From Dehalococcoidia bacterium (GTDB lineage Bacteria > Chloroflexota > Dehalococcoidia > SHYM01): 35,590 bases of DNA. The stretch covers positions 1 through 35,590 of the forward strand of contig SHYM01000005.1 in NCBI GenBank assembly GCA_009692805.1. The letters run 5' to 3'. The notes beneath the pieces are model-generated. The model saw only the letters and a list, made by a program, of their open reading frames with translations, did not search any database and was not told where the DNA came from. The position numbers were made by a program, and so were the translations under genes. Positions within the stretch are counted from its first letter, which is position 1. The number at the start of each line of letters is the position of its first letter. Shown in pieces: positions 6,578-13,782 of the stretch.

Positions 6578-7144
6578 ATGGGAAACGCGTCGCTTTTCAG
6601 ACTCGCAGCCGCCTCCGCTTGGTTAGCCATACCAGCGCTCTTACTCGCCGGGCTCTTCTTGGCGTTGTTCTTTGGTGGTCGCGGCGAGCCCTACGGTCCC
6701 CTGAACGACATTTTCACCGCCCTGAGTTTGCTCCTTCTCATCTTGCCAGCTATCGCTGTTTATCTGAGCTCCCAGGCAGCTGCGGGCTCCTGGCTCACAG
6801 TGGTCACTTGGCTGGCTGTGGCAGGCATGGTCATAGGGGCAGCGGGCCAGGTTCTCTTGGTAATAGGCGTCATCAACCTGCAGACCTCCTTCGTCACGGG
6901 TAGTATTGGGATTCTGCCAGTCCTGGCCTGGGCAATTTCCATAGCCGTGCTCTCCCTAGGGTTGAGACAGTTGTCGGCATCTCTCGGTTGGTTGATGGTC
7001 GCGGTCTTGCTGCTAGCGCTATTCCTCACGCTAGCCTCGAGTTTGCACTGGAAGCTCGCCACCTGGCTCTTCGCGGGTGGGCTGATCACCGCCCTAGTCG
7101 CCTGGCTCGGTAGCTTAGGGAGGGACTTGATCCGCCTGGCTTGA
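6578..7144 (+). CDS. polytopic membrane protein of unknown function
   Basis: I do not recognise a family. The 188 residues are mostly hydrophobic and give about six membrane helices: around residues 6-33, 42-62, 69-94, 103-125, 131-155 and 160-180. No conserved charged motif stands out. ATG 6578 is preceded by AGGAGAG with 8-nt spacing, so the 13 codons open upstream of it are unlikely to be translated. G+C is lower than in flanking core genes, as in the preceding nuclease-like gene, so the two may have arrived together. Its 3' end overlaps the converging minus-strand gene by 30 bp (7115-7144). The layout resembles small integral membrane proteins annotated DUF998-like or simply hypothetical, but I cannot assign one. 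Confidence 0.7.
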   Translation: MGNASLFRLAAASAWLAIPALLLAGLFLALFFGGRGEPYGPLNDIFTALSLLLLILPAIAVYLSSQAAAGSWLTVVTWLAVAGMVIGAAGQVLLVIGVINLQTSFVTGSIGILPVLAWAISIAVLSLGLRQLSASLGWLMVAVLLLALFLTLASSLHWKLATWLFAGGLITALVAWLGSLGRDLIRLA

Positions 7145-8098
7145 TTTCCCTGTGGGGACTATACGCCTACTCTCGCTAACGACCACCACCACCGCACCAC
7201 TCCCCACACCCAGGCGCGACGCGGCGCTGCCGTTGCGCAGGGCGATCTCGATGCGGCCGCTGCTGCCGACGATGGCCAGCAGGTCGTCGGACGCGTCGGC
7301 GTAGGAGGGGCTGAGGCCGCGGATGGTGGCGGCCCTCACCCCTACCTCTCCCAGTGGGAGAGGAGAAGCGCTACCCTCTCCTTTTGGGAGAGAGCCTGCC
7401 CTGAGCTTGCCGAAGGGGCGCAGGGTGAGGGTGAACACGGGATTGCCGCCGGGGGGAAGGTCTGCGGCACGCAGGTTGGTGATGAGGTTGCCGAAGCGGT
7501 CCACGTGGATGATCTGACCCCGGACGCTGCCGCCGGGCCACCGGTAAGGCGTCGGCAGGCGGTAGGCTAGCAGTTCACTCAGGCGGCGGCCCACCCGAGC
7601 GAGGGGCGTCTCCAGAGAGAGGTAGGCGGCTACGGGCGCGAAGATGTCGCGGCCGTGAAAGGTCGGGCTGACGGGCTGGCGCCAGAACCGCTCCGCAGTC
7701 AGTTCCACGGCCCGCACGCCGCGAGGCAGGGGGACTGGCGCCGGCCCTTCGACAGGCTCAGGGCGAGCGGAAAAGTCCGCCAGGACGTAGCTGAACAGCC
7801 CGTTGTCCGGGCCCACGAAGGTATGGCCCCCCGCCTGCAAGGCGATGGCCCGCCGCGCCGACCCCACTCCGGGGTCCACCACCGCCAGATGGACCGTGCC
7901 CGGCGGGAAGTCGCGGTAGGCGCAGCCCAACAGGTAGGCCCCCTCCCTGAGGTCCTGGGGCGACACGGCGTGGCTCAGGTCCACCAGGGTCGCCTCAGGG
8001 TTGATGCCCAGCATGACCCCCTTCAGGGAGGCGACGTAGGTGTCGTCCAGGCCGAAGTCGGTGAGCAGGGTGATGATGATCGTCGGCGCTCCGCTCAC
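7115..8098 (-). CDS. SAM hydroxide adenosyltransferase (DUF62 / SAM hydrolase) with repeat-derived insertions
   Basis: Family members hydrolyse S-adenosylmethionine to adenosine and methionine; fluorinase and chlorinase are relatives. Conserved motifs are TLLTDFGLDDTYVASLKGV near the N-terminus, VVDPGVGSARRA, GPDNGLFSYV, TFHGRDIFAPVAA and GQIIHVDRFGNLITNL. In the C-terminal barrel, TIRGLSPSYAD and VGSSGRIEIALRNGSAA are normal. Two insertions are abnormal. ARPEPVEG comes from a CCCTTCGAC..AGGCTCAGGG repeat at 7744-7770. About 33 residues (RPFGKLRAGSLPKGEG through LPLGEVGVRA) come from a nested palindromic element at 7333-7431. Both keep the frame, giving 327 residues instead of the usual 260-290. 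The start is GTG at 8098. Motifs around the SAM site are intact, so activity is plausible. Confidence 0.88.
   Translation of the reverse strand: MSGAPTIIITLLTDFGLDDTYVASLKGVMLGINPEATLVDLSHAVSPQDLREGAYLLGCAYRDFPPGTVHLAVVDPGVGSARRAIALQAGGHTFVGPDNGLFSYVLADFSARPEPVEGPAPVPLPRGVRAVELTAERFWRQPVSPTFHGRDIFAPVAAYLSLETPLARVGRRLSELLAYRLPTPYRWPGGSVRGQIIHVDRFGNLITNLRAADLPPGGNPVFTLTLRPFGKLRAGSLPKGEGSASPLPLGEVGVRAATIRGLSPSYADASDDLLAIVGSSGRIEIALRNGSAASRLGVGSGAVVVVVSESRRIVPTGKSSQADQVPP
7333..7431. repeat. nested palindromic element inserted in frame in the SAM hydrolase gene
   Basis: The element is exactly 99 bp (33 codons). Its ends are inverted (CCCTCACCC / GGGTGAGGG). Inside are hairpins CCTCTCCCAGTGGGAGAGG at 7345-7363 and CTCTCC-TTTTG-GGAGAG at 7376-7392, plus a REP-like GCCCTGAGCTTGCCGAAGGGG at 7398-7418. 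It encodes a low-complexity peptide between strands of the C-terminal domain. Confidence 0.8.
7744..7770. repeat. REP-like CCCTTCGACAGGCTCAGGG element in coding sequence
   Basis: GCCCTTCGACAGGCTCAGGGC and a GAGCGG tail form an imperfect palindrome of a type common in Chloroflexota and some other genomes. It is translated on the minus strand as ARPEPVEG inside the SAM hydrolase. Related copies are at 7398-7418 and 33771-33790. Confidence 0.75.
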
Positions 8099-8130
8099 CT
8101 GACGAGGTATCTGGTGCCGAGGGGAGCGTG

Positions 8131-9078
8131 CTATAGCCTGCGCAGCTTCCGCAGGCTCTTCATCTCGCGGGGCGGGCTCAGGTTCCGGCCCCGGATAGTG
8201 AAGGAGACCTCACCTACGTAGATGTCCCCGCGGGAGTCCACGGCTATGCCGTGGGGCGCGATGAACTTCCCTGGCTCCTCGCCCTCCTCGGGATGGCCGA
8301 AGCGCGCCAGCAGTTGCCCCTTGCGGTCCAGGATGCTGACCCTGTGGCCCAGCCCCGGCGCGTCGTCGACGCCGGGCATGCCGTTGAGCTCGCCGATGTA
8401 GATGTTGCCATCGGGCCCCATGGTCATGCCATCGGGGCGATGGATGTTGTTCCACATGGTGAGGAACTTACCCTCGGCGTCAAACACCTGCACGCGGTGG
8501 TTCTCGCGGTCGGCGATGTAGACCTTGTCGTCGGCGTCCACCACGACGTTGTGGGGGCGGATGAACTGTCCCGGGTCTACGCCGGGCTCGCCCCAGGACA
8601 GCAGGTGCCGGCCTTCGGCGGTGAACTTGTGCACGCGGGAGTTCCCGTAGCCATCGGAGATGTAGATGGCCCCTGTGCGGGGCGAGACGGCCGCGAAGGT
8701 GGGACGGTTGAAGGGCTTGCCTCCCCACTTGGGCGCCGGCTTCCCGGACGTGCCGATGGTCATGAGGAGCTTGCCCTCGGGGGTGAACTTGGTGACCGTG
8801 TGGATGCCGTCGTCGGCGCAGTACACCGCGTCATCGGGGCCGATGAAGATGCCGTGGGTCCGTTCGCCGAAGATCCCCTGGCCAAAGGAACGCAGGAAGT
8901 TACCATCGCGGTCGAAGACCATCACCGGATGCGCGGCATTCCTGGTGAAGGCGTAGAGGTGGTCCTTAGAGTTGACGGCCACCCCTGGCGTCTCCTGCAG
9001 ATGTACGCCCGTGGGCAGCTTCTCCCAGTGGTCCAGGGCCTCGTAGGTGAATTTGCCGCTCCCCAGTCTAACGCTCAT
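8131..9078 (-). CDS. NHL-repeat (six-bladed beta-propeller) protein
   Basis: The 315 residues consist almost entirely of NHL-type repeats with the pattern [hydrophobic]-AVD-x-D-x-[V/I]-Y-[V/I]-A-D-x-x-N-x-R-[V/I]-x-x-F. Clear copies are NVVVDADDKVYIADRENHRV, GMTMGPDGNIYIGELNG and GIAVDSRGDIYVGEVSF. It resembles the lyase half of peptidylglycine alpha-amidating monooxygenase-like proteins, but no catalytic role can be claimed. It has no signal peptide or membrane segment. GGAG lies 7-10 nt before the ATG. The upstream region (9093-9174) shares an element with the upstream region of the cyclase gene at 26231, which may mean common control. The neighbouring SAM hydrolase follows in the same direction after 32 nt. 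Confidence 0.85.
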   Translation of the reverse strand: MSVRLGSGKFTYEALDHWEKLPTGVHLQETPGVAVNSKDHLYAFTRNAAHPVMVFDRDGNFLRSFGQGIFGERTHGIFIGPDDAVYCADDGIHTVTKFTPEGKLLMTIGTSGKPAPKWGGKPFNRPTFAAVSPRTGAIYISDGYGNSRVHKFTAEGRHLLSWGEPGVDPGQFIRPHNVVVDADDKVYIADRENHRVQVFDAEGKFLTMWNNIHRPDGMTMGPDGNIYIGELNGMPGVDDAPGLGHRVSILDRKGQLLARFGHPEEGEEPGKFIAPHGIAVDSRGDIYVGEVSFTIRGRNLSPPREMKSLRKLRRL

Positions 9079-9092
9079 AGCCCTTCTCCTTG

Positions 9093-9174
9093 TAGCATCC
9101 CGTCCCTGTAGTTCGTTGCCAAAGCACCCAGGTTTGCAGCACGGCGCGCTAGTGAATGCAGATATCTCACCCCC
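9093..9174. repeat. element shared with 26253-26310, upstream of two minus-strand genes
   Basis: TAGCATCCCGTCCCTG (9093-9108) and CAGCACGGCGCGCTAGTGAA (from 9137) running on to CTCACCCC recur at 26253-26310 with few changes; this copy has about 23 extra bases in the middle. Both copies sit 15-22 bp upstream of a minus-strand start codon. In minus orientation TTGGCA, 17 bp, GATGCT could be a weak promoter in this copy. It may be a shared promoter or operator, or a mobile repeat. Confidence 0.6.
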
Positions 9175-9244
9175 TGGGGGGCAGCACCAAACCCCTGTCT
9201 GGGGCTGTCGGGACCTGCGCTCCCTTTATTGTCGGCAGGATCCC

Positions 9245-9466
9245 TCAGCGGCCGAGGCGGGCCATCGCCAGGCTGAGGCCGACGAAGATCACTACCAGGG
9301 CGACGGTGCCCTGGAATAGGGTCTTCTCCAGCCCCCGCTTGGTTTTGAAGACGGATGTCTGCTGCCCGAAGATGCCGCTCAGACCCTGGCCCTTGGCCTG
9401 CAGCAGGATGGTGCCGATGAGGGCGGTCGCGATGATTATCTGGATGATGGCGAGGGCGCTTTTCAC
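9245..9466 (-). CDS. secG: preprotein translocase subunit SecG
   Basis: SecG is the small stimulatory subunit of the SecYEG channel. The 73 residues have the standard topology: a first membrane helix ([20 protein letters not shown]), the conserved cytoplasmic loop [12 protein letters not shown] and TKRGLEKT, and a second helix ([13 protein letters not shown]). The start is GTG 9466, overlapping the gatB stop by 4 nt (GTGA), so the two genes are translationally coupled. Length and loop sequence are typical. Confidence 0.93.
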   Translation of the reverse strand: MKSALAIIQIIIATALIGTILLQAKGQGLSGIFGQQTSVFKTKRGLEKTLFQGTVALVVIFVGLSLAMARLGR

Positions 9467-10944
9467 TGCACACTTTCCTTTGCCAGCCGCTCTCGCAGGA
9501 GCTGCTGGACCACGGTGGGGTTAGCCCGACCCTTGGTAGCCCGCATGACCTGGCCCGTCAGGAAACCCAGGGCTGTATCCTTGCCTGCGGCGTAGTCCGC
9601 CACGGCCTTGGCGTTGGCGGCGATGGTCTGCTGGACGAGGCTCCCTAGCTCGTCGGCGCCGCTGATCTGGGCCAGGCCCTTCTCTTGCATGATCTCGCGG
9701 GGGGCGCGGCCGCTGCGGAACATGGCCTCGAAGATCTCCTTGGCGGCGGTCTGATTGATCCCGCCGGCCTCCAGCAGGTCGAGGAGCTCTGCCAGGCCTG
9801 CGGGCGTTATCTTGACCTCGGACACGTCGGTCCCCGTGACGTTGAGCAGCCGCGACAGCTCGCCCAGCAGCCAGTTGGCCGCGGCTTTGTAGCGTTTGGA
9901 GTCGGCGCCGGCTACGCAGCGCTCGTAGAGGTCGGCCAGGGCTCGGGAGGCCGTCAGCAGGCCAGCGTCGTAGGGCGGCAAGCTGTACTGGCGCATAAAG
10001 CGCTCGCGGCGCGCGTCAGGCAGCTCCGGCAGCCGCCGGCGTAGGGCCTCTATCCACTCCGGCGTGAACGCCATGGGAGGCAGGTCCGGTTCGGGGAAGT
10101 AGCGGTAGTCGTGGGCCTGCTCCTTGGAGCGGTGCGCCACCGTTTCGCCCCGTTCCTCCACCCAGCCCCTGGTCTCCTGGACGACACGCCCGCCTTCCTG
10201 GACCGCCTGCCGCTGGCGCTGGGCCTCGAACTCCAGGGCCCGGTAGACCGAGCGCAGGGAGTTCATGTTCTTGACCTCAACCCTGGACATCAGGGTGGGG
10301 GAGCCCCGCGGCCGGATCGAGATATTAGCGTCGCAGCGGAAGTTGCCCTTCTCCATGTCCGCCTGGGAGACGCCCAGATAGCGCAGGATGGACTGCAGCT
10401 TGATCAGGTACTGGCGCGCCTCCTCCGGCGAGCGCAGGTCCGGCTCCCCTACGATCTCCATGAGGGGGACCCCGGAGCGGTTCACGTCCACCAGGGAATA
10501 GGCCTCGCCCGACACCGGGTCGCGCCGATGGAAGAGCTTGGCGACGTCCTCCTCGAGGTGGATGCGGGTGAGGGCAGCCCTCTTCGTCTGGCCGTCCACA
10601 TCTATGGCCAGCCACCCCTGGGCACAGATGGGAGCGTCGTACTGGCTGATCTGGTAGCCCTTCATCAGGTCGGGGTAGGGGTAGTTCTTGCGGTCGAACT
10701 TGGACCGCTCCGCGATGGTGCTGTGAAGGGCCAGGCCCGTCATGGCCACGTACTCCAGAGCCTGCTGGTTGATGACGGGGAGGGCGCCGGGGAGCCCCAG
10801 GCAAACTGGGCAGACCAGGGTGTTGGGCGGCGCGCCGTAGTAGTCCACGCTGCAAGGGCAGAACATCTTCGACTTGGTGGTGAGCTGGGCGTGGACCTCC
10901 AGGCCGATGATGGTCTCGAAATCAGTGGTGGCGGGCGCGCTCAT
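9463..10944 (-). CDS. gatB: aspartyl/glutamyl-tRNA amidotransferase subunit B
   Basis: GatB is the kinase/tRNA-binding part of GatCAB, which turns Glu-tRNA-Gln (and Asp-tRNA-Asn) into Gln-tRNA-Gln. At 493 residues it is full length. It has [10 protein letters not shown], a zinc site [71 protein letters not shown] and RVEVKNMNS. The tail holds a YqeY-like domain ending [15 protein letters not shown]. gatA and gatC are not in the window. There is no Shine-Dalgarno sequence. Instead TATACT (10960-10955, minus strand) lies 10 nt before the ATG, which suggests near-leaderless translation. Confidence 0.97.
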   Translation of the reverse strand: MSAPATTDFETIIGLEVHAQLTTKSKMFCPCSVDYYGAPPNTLVCPVCLGLPGALPVINQQALEYVAMTGLALHSTIAERSKFDRKNYPYPDLMKGYQISQYDAPICAQGWLAIDVDGQTKRAALTRIHLEEDVAKLFHRRDPVSGEAYSLVDVNRSGVPLMEIVGEPDLRSPEEARQYLIKLQSILRYLGVSQADMEKGNFRCDANISIRPRGSPTLMSRVEVKNMNSLRSVYRALEFEAQRQRQAVQEGGRVVQETRGWVEERGETVAHRSKEQAHDYRYFPEPDLPPMAFTPEWIEALRRRLPELPDARRERFMRQYSLPPYDAGLLTASRALADLYERCVAGADSKRYKAAANWLLGELSRLLNVTGTDVSEVKITPAGLAELLDLLEAGGINQTAAKEIFEAMFRSGRAPREIMQEKGLAQISGADELGSLVQQTIAANAKAVADYAAGKDTALGFLTGQVMRATKGRANPTVVQQLLRERLAKESVQ

Positions 10945-10954
10945 GGCGTGACCC

Positions 10955-10960
10955 AGTATA
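10955..10960 (-). promoter_or_regulatory. -10 box giving a near-leaderless gatB transcript
   Basis: On the minus strand TATACT ends 10 nt before the gatB ATG, and no ribosome binding site lies between. No clear -35 hexamer is present at normal spacing. The same arrangement precedes the cysE leader peptide. Confidence 0.45.
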
Positions 10961-11067
10961 GCAGACGCTGCCCCTGGCCTGCCTCCTCCTGGCGCCCCGG
11001 GGAACCACCGCCCCCCGCCAGAACAGGCACCGTTGCGCGGGGAATTACAATGGCCTTGGGGGTGGCC

Positions 11068-11520
11068 ATGCCAGAGGTCGATTTCGACCGCACCGTCATC
11101 GGGGTGGAGTACCCTGTCATCGAGGCCTTGCCGGTGACGGCGCAGTTGATGATTGATTTCGCCCGGGTCTTGGGGGAGGACCCCATCTACTGGGACGAAG
11201 AGGCTGCCAGGAGAGGGCGCTACGGCGGCCTGGTGGCCGTCCCTACCTTCTGCACCCTGTTCAACTTTCGCTTCGTCTCCGGCGGGGGCCCAGATTTGAA
11301 GTTCCCCTACGGCACCCAGACCTTGGAGGGGGGCCAGTCCGTGGAGAACTACGTCCCCATCCGCCCGGGCGACACCCTAAGGGCGACCACCAAGATCAAG
11401 GATGTCTTCGCCAAGACGGGGAGGGCAGGGACCATGCTTTTCATCATGCACGAGGATTCCTTTTATAATCAGCGGGGTGAGAAGGTCTCCACCGTCATTA
11501 GGACACTTATCCGTCGCTAG
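11068..11520 (+). CDS. hot-dog protein, MaoC-like N-terminal (HadA-like) dehydratase subunit
   Basis: The 150 residues match the MaoC-like/FAS1-like dehydratase N-terminal hot-dog domain: [57 protein letters not shown] and the C-terminal [19 protein letters not shown]. It is a close paralogue of the protein at 12052, and the same motifs fall at the same places. An ATG at 11050 is in frame, but GGGGGTGG before ATG 11068 and alignment with the paralogue favour 11068. The GDxNPxH catalytic motif of active MaoC hydratases is replaced by GEDPIYWD, as in HadA and HadC of mycobacteria, which bind substrate but do not catalyse. A TACAAT at 11046-11051 may be its -10 box. It is followed after 9 nt by the HadB-like gene. 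Confidence 0.82.
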   Translation: MPEVDFDRTVIGVEYPVIEALPVTAQLMIDFARVLGEDPIYWDEEAARRGRYGGLVAVPTFCTLFNFRFVSGGGPDLKFPYGTQTLEGGQSVENYVPIRPGDTLRATTKIKDVFAKTGRAGTMLFIMHEDSFYNQRGEKVSTVIRTLIRR

Positions 11521-11529
11521 GGGTGAGCC

Positions 11530-11970
11530 GTGGGCAAGACCCTGTTTTTTGAAGACGTCAACCTGGGCGATGCCCTGCCGAGCCTCGTCCGGCAGGCCTC
11601 GAACGACACCGTCAAGGCCTTCGTCAAGGTGTGGACGCCGGACCGCGGCGGCAGCCGCTTCACCGACGAGGGGCAAGCCAAGCGCGATGGCTTCCCTGGG
11701 CCCATCGTGCCTGGCATCCTCAGCATGTCGTACCTGTCCCAGGTGGTGCTGACCTGGGCTGATAACATCGAGCTGGAGAAGCTCGACGTCATCTACCGGG
11801 GGCTTATCCTCCACGGCGAGCGGCTCACCTGCAGGGGCGTGGTCACGGACAAAGGACTGGACGGCGGGCGACCCCTGGTGCACGTCGATCTATTCATGGA
11901 GCGGGACGGCGGCGAGCGCCCCTTGACCGGCAGCGCAAGGGTGCTGGTCCCCCAGCGGCTGGCCCATTGA
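11530..11970 (+). CDS. hot-dog MaoC-like (HadB-like) protein with degenerate active site
   Basis: This 146-residue protein has a MaoC/hot-dog fold: LFFEDVNLGDALPSLVRQAS, GFPGPIVPGILSMSYLSQVV, IYRGLILHGERLTCRGVV and a final HVDLFMERDGGERPLTGSA. By position, between HadA-like and HadC-like genes, it should be the catalytic partner. But the hydratase motif (GDxNPxHxD followed by GxxxAHG) reads WTPDRGGSRFTDE and GPIVPG, so the catalytic His and the second conserved His are absent. It may be inactive, may use other residues, or may act on an unusual substrate. Start is GTG 11530 with GGGGTGAG just upstream. The last 35 or so bases plus the sequence after the stop are duplicated at 13485-13540. Confidence 0.78.
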   Translation: MGKTLFFEDVNLGDALPSLVRQASNDTVKAFVKVWTPDRGGSRFTDEGQAKRDGFPGPIVPGILSMSYLSQVVLTWADNIELEKLDVIYRGLILHGERLTCRGVVTDKGLDGGRPLVHVDLFMERDGGERPLTGSARVLVPQRLAH

Positions 11971-11990
11971 TTGGACGCCCGTAGTCCCGC
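11935..11990 (+). repeat. direct repeat, copy 1 (partner at 13485-13540)
   Basis: CAAGGGTGCTGGTCCCCCAG and the following bases (gene end coding ARVLVPQR and 3' flank up to GTAGTCCCGC) match 13485-13540 at roughly four of five positions with single-base gaps. The two copies flank the third hot-dog gene and the HEAT-repeat gene. Confidence 0.65.
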
Positions 11991-12051
11991 AAGGGCCCCC
12001 ACTATCACGTAACTGGCGCCCTGGCCCTGGCAAGCGCCCTGGAGGGAGAGG

Positions 12052-12516
12052 ATGGCAGAGGAAGAGTTCAAGCTGGAGTACGATCGCAGCGTGGTGGGCG
12101 TGGAATACGAGCTGGGTACTGTAACCATCACCCAGGAGCTCCTGGTCAGCTACGCCCAGTCCGTGGGAGAGCCCAACCCCATCTACTGGGACCCCGAGGC
12201 GGCCAGGAGAGGGCCCCACGGGGGCCTGGTCGCCCTCCCGACGCTCTGCTCCATCTACAGCTTCAACGCCATGAATGCTACGGGGCCAGACCTCAAAATG
12301 AACTTTGGGACCACGGGGATGGACGCGGGCGCGGCGGTGGAGACATTTTTGCCCATCCGCCCTGGGGACGTGCTGCGCGTGACCACCAAGGTGAAGGATG
12401 TCTATGCCAAGACCGGGCGCAGCGGCCCCATGGTGTTCACGATCAACGAGGAGACCTTCTACGACCAGCAGGGGCGCAAGGTGGCCGCGGTGACCCGCTC
12501 GGGCGTGCGCCGGTAG
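12052..12516 (+). CDS. hot-dog protein, HadA/HadC-like dehydratase subunit
   Basis: The 154-residue protein is a paralogue of the gene at 11068. Shared motifs are YDRSVVGVEYELG, VGEPNPIYWDPEAARRG, GGLVALPTLCSIY, FLPIRPGDVLRVTTKVKDVY and AKTGRSGPMVF. It completes an A-B-C trio analogous to the mycobacterial hadABC operon of 3-hydroxyacyl-thioester dehydratases; the physiological substrate here is unknown. Tyr replaces the catalytic His in NPIYWD, as in the non-catalytic partners. GGAGGGAGAGG precedes the ATG. It converges with the HEAT-repeat gene, leaving only 10 bp between the stop codons. Confidence 0.82.
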   Translation: MAEEEFKLEYDRSVVGVEYELGTVTITQELLVSYAQSVGEPNPIYWDPEAARRGPHGGLVALPTLCSIYSFNAMNATGPDLKMNFGTTGMDAGAAVETFLPIRPGDVLRVTTKVKDVYAKTGRSGPMVFTINEETFYDQQGRKVAAVTRSGVRR

Positions 12517-12526
12517 CCTGGTCCCA

Positions 12527-13462
12527 TCAACTCTCGTTCTCGGTGGGCGGGAAGAGCAGCAGGGGTTCCTGGTCCTCGACCAGCTCTGCCAGAGCCTCCT
12601 TGGCGGCCTCGCTAAGGCGCTCGTCCTCGTGGCGTAGCGCCCCTTGCAAGGCTGCCTTGGCCTCGGGCCCGCCGATCTGGCCCAGCGCCTGGATGGCGCC
12701 CAGCTGCACCTGGAAGTCCTCGTCGTCCAGGGCGCGCGTCAGGGGCTCCACGGCCTCCTCCAGGGCCATCTCGCCCAGGGCGGTGGACGCCTCGTAGCGG
12801 AACTCGGGGTTGGCGCTCTCCAGCTCTTCGAGGAGGAGGGGGCCCCATTCGGGGTCCAGGTTACGGCCCATGGCGTGGAGGGCGCTGGCCTTCTCCTTCT
12901 CCTCGCCCTCGTAGTAGGCCTGGCGAATCAGGGACTTCACCTCGGCGCCAGCGATGGCGGCCACGGACTCCAGGGCCCGGCGGCGGACCTCCAGGGGTTC
13001 TTTGGTGCTGCGCGCGGCGGCCAGCAGCGCCCCTGCCAGCTGCTCCGCTCGTGCGGGCCGCAGCTCGCCCAGCGCCGCCATCAAGGCGAAGGTGCCCAGC
13101 GCTTGTGCCGCTGCCGCCCGCACCTCTTCCTCGGGGTCCTGGGACAGCAGGCGGAGCAGGAGTTCCAGGGTGCCCCGCTCCCGGTTGTCCGTCAGCCCCT
13201 CGATGGCCCCCAAGCGGATGTCCTTGTCGGCGTCCCCCAGGGCTAGCAGAAAGATGGGGTCGAAGATAAGCTCGGGGCTATCCTCCGCCAGCTCCTCGAG
13301 CCGCTGGAGCAGGTCGCGACGCTGCTCGACGGCCAGCCCCTCCCAGGTGCTGCGAAAGAGCAGCAGGTCGGGCCCTGCCAGCCCGGAAAGCTGGGCGATG
13401 CGCGAAGCCGGCGTACGCTTCTTGGCGTCCCTCAGCTCGGCGAGGAGGTCCGGCAACGGCAT
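12527..13462 (-). CDS. HEAT-repeat protein
   Basis: About 311 residues made of HEAT/PBS-lyase-type helical repeats with periodic D..VR..A..ALG patterns. Examples are ADKDIRLGAIEGLTDNRE, DPEEEVRAAAAQALGTFA, NPEFRYEASTALGEMALE and DEDFQVQLGAIQALGQIGGP. The N-terminus (LLAELRDAKKRTPASRIAQL) is a charged helix. HEAT proteins are scaffolds for protein contacts; no enzyme motif is visible. An in-frame GTG lies at 13471, but AAGGAAGG sits only one base from it and 10 nt from ATG 13462, so the ATG is preferred. A copy of the HadB-like gene tail lies just upstream (13485-13540). Confidence 0.82.
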   Translation of the reverse strand: MPLPDLLAELRDAKKRTPASRIAQLSGLAGPDLLLFRSTWEGLAVEQRRDLLQRLEELAEDSPELIFDPIFLLALGDADKDIRLGAIEGLTDNRERGTLELLLRLLSQDPEEEVRAAAAQALGTFALMAALGELRPARAEQLAGALLAAARSTKEPLEVRRRALESVAAIAGAEVKSLIRQAYYEGEEKEKASALHAMGRNLDPEWGPLLLEELESANPEFRYEASTALGEMALEEAVEPLTRALDDEDFQVQLGAIQALGQIGGPEAKAALQGALRHEDERLSEAAKEALAELVEDQEPLLLFPPTENES

Positions 13463-13484
13463 CGGTGGCACGCCTTCCTTGAAT

Positions 13485-13540
13485 GCAAGGGTGCTGGTTC
13501 CCCAACGGCCCGGCCCGGTGATGGACCCCAGTAGTCCTGC
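13485..13540 (+). repeat. direct repeat, copy 2: remnant of the HadB-like gene end
   Basis: CAAGGGTGCTGGTTCCCCAA through GTAGTCCTGC duplicates 11935-11990. Read on the plus strand it still encodes ARVLVPQR, the C-terminus of the hot-dog protein, but no gene is attached. It marks a past duplication or recombination around the block 11991-13484. Confidence 0.6.
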
Positions 13541-13579
13541 GCCTCCAGTCTAGCAGGATGCTGCAAAGGTCCCTCGAAC

Positions 13580-13686
13580 CATCCCCCCCGACCCCCTTCC
13601 TGTCCGGGAAGGGGGAGTTTGAAAGAGATTGAAGGGGGACACCCCCTTCAACCCCCGGCGGAGGGCTGGCTGCCCTCTGCACTCCC
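13580..13686 (+). repeat. two-hairpin dispersed repeat, copy B
   Basis: This copy fills most of the 320-bp gap between the HEAT and PmbA genes. Hairpin 1 is CCCCCTTCC-TGTCCG-GGAAGGGGG (13592-13615). Hairpin 2 follows AACCCCCGGCGGAG, pairing GAGGGC with GCCCTC, and ends CTGCACTCCC. Apart from the direct repeat at 13485-13540, I see nothing else in this gap. Confidence 0.8.
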
Positions 13687-13782
13687 GTTAAAACTGGCTG
13701 ACTTCTCGTGCAAGGCGCTCCGAGGTGAGGACACCTGACGCCAGAAGCGCAGCCGGTGGCCGCGCGCGGCCTGCTAGCCCTG

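Noticed and set aside
9200-9240. Possible fifth copy of the two-hairpin repeat near TGTCGGGACCTGCGCTCCC
   Set aside because: Only the last 15-20 bases are similar; the hairpins cannot be drawn.
10111-11067. Long upstream extension of the first hot-dog gene
   Set aside because: The extension is antisense to gatB; ATG 11068 has a ribosome binding site and aligns with the paralogue start.
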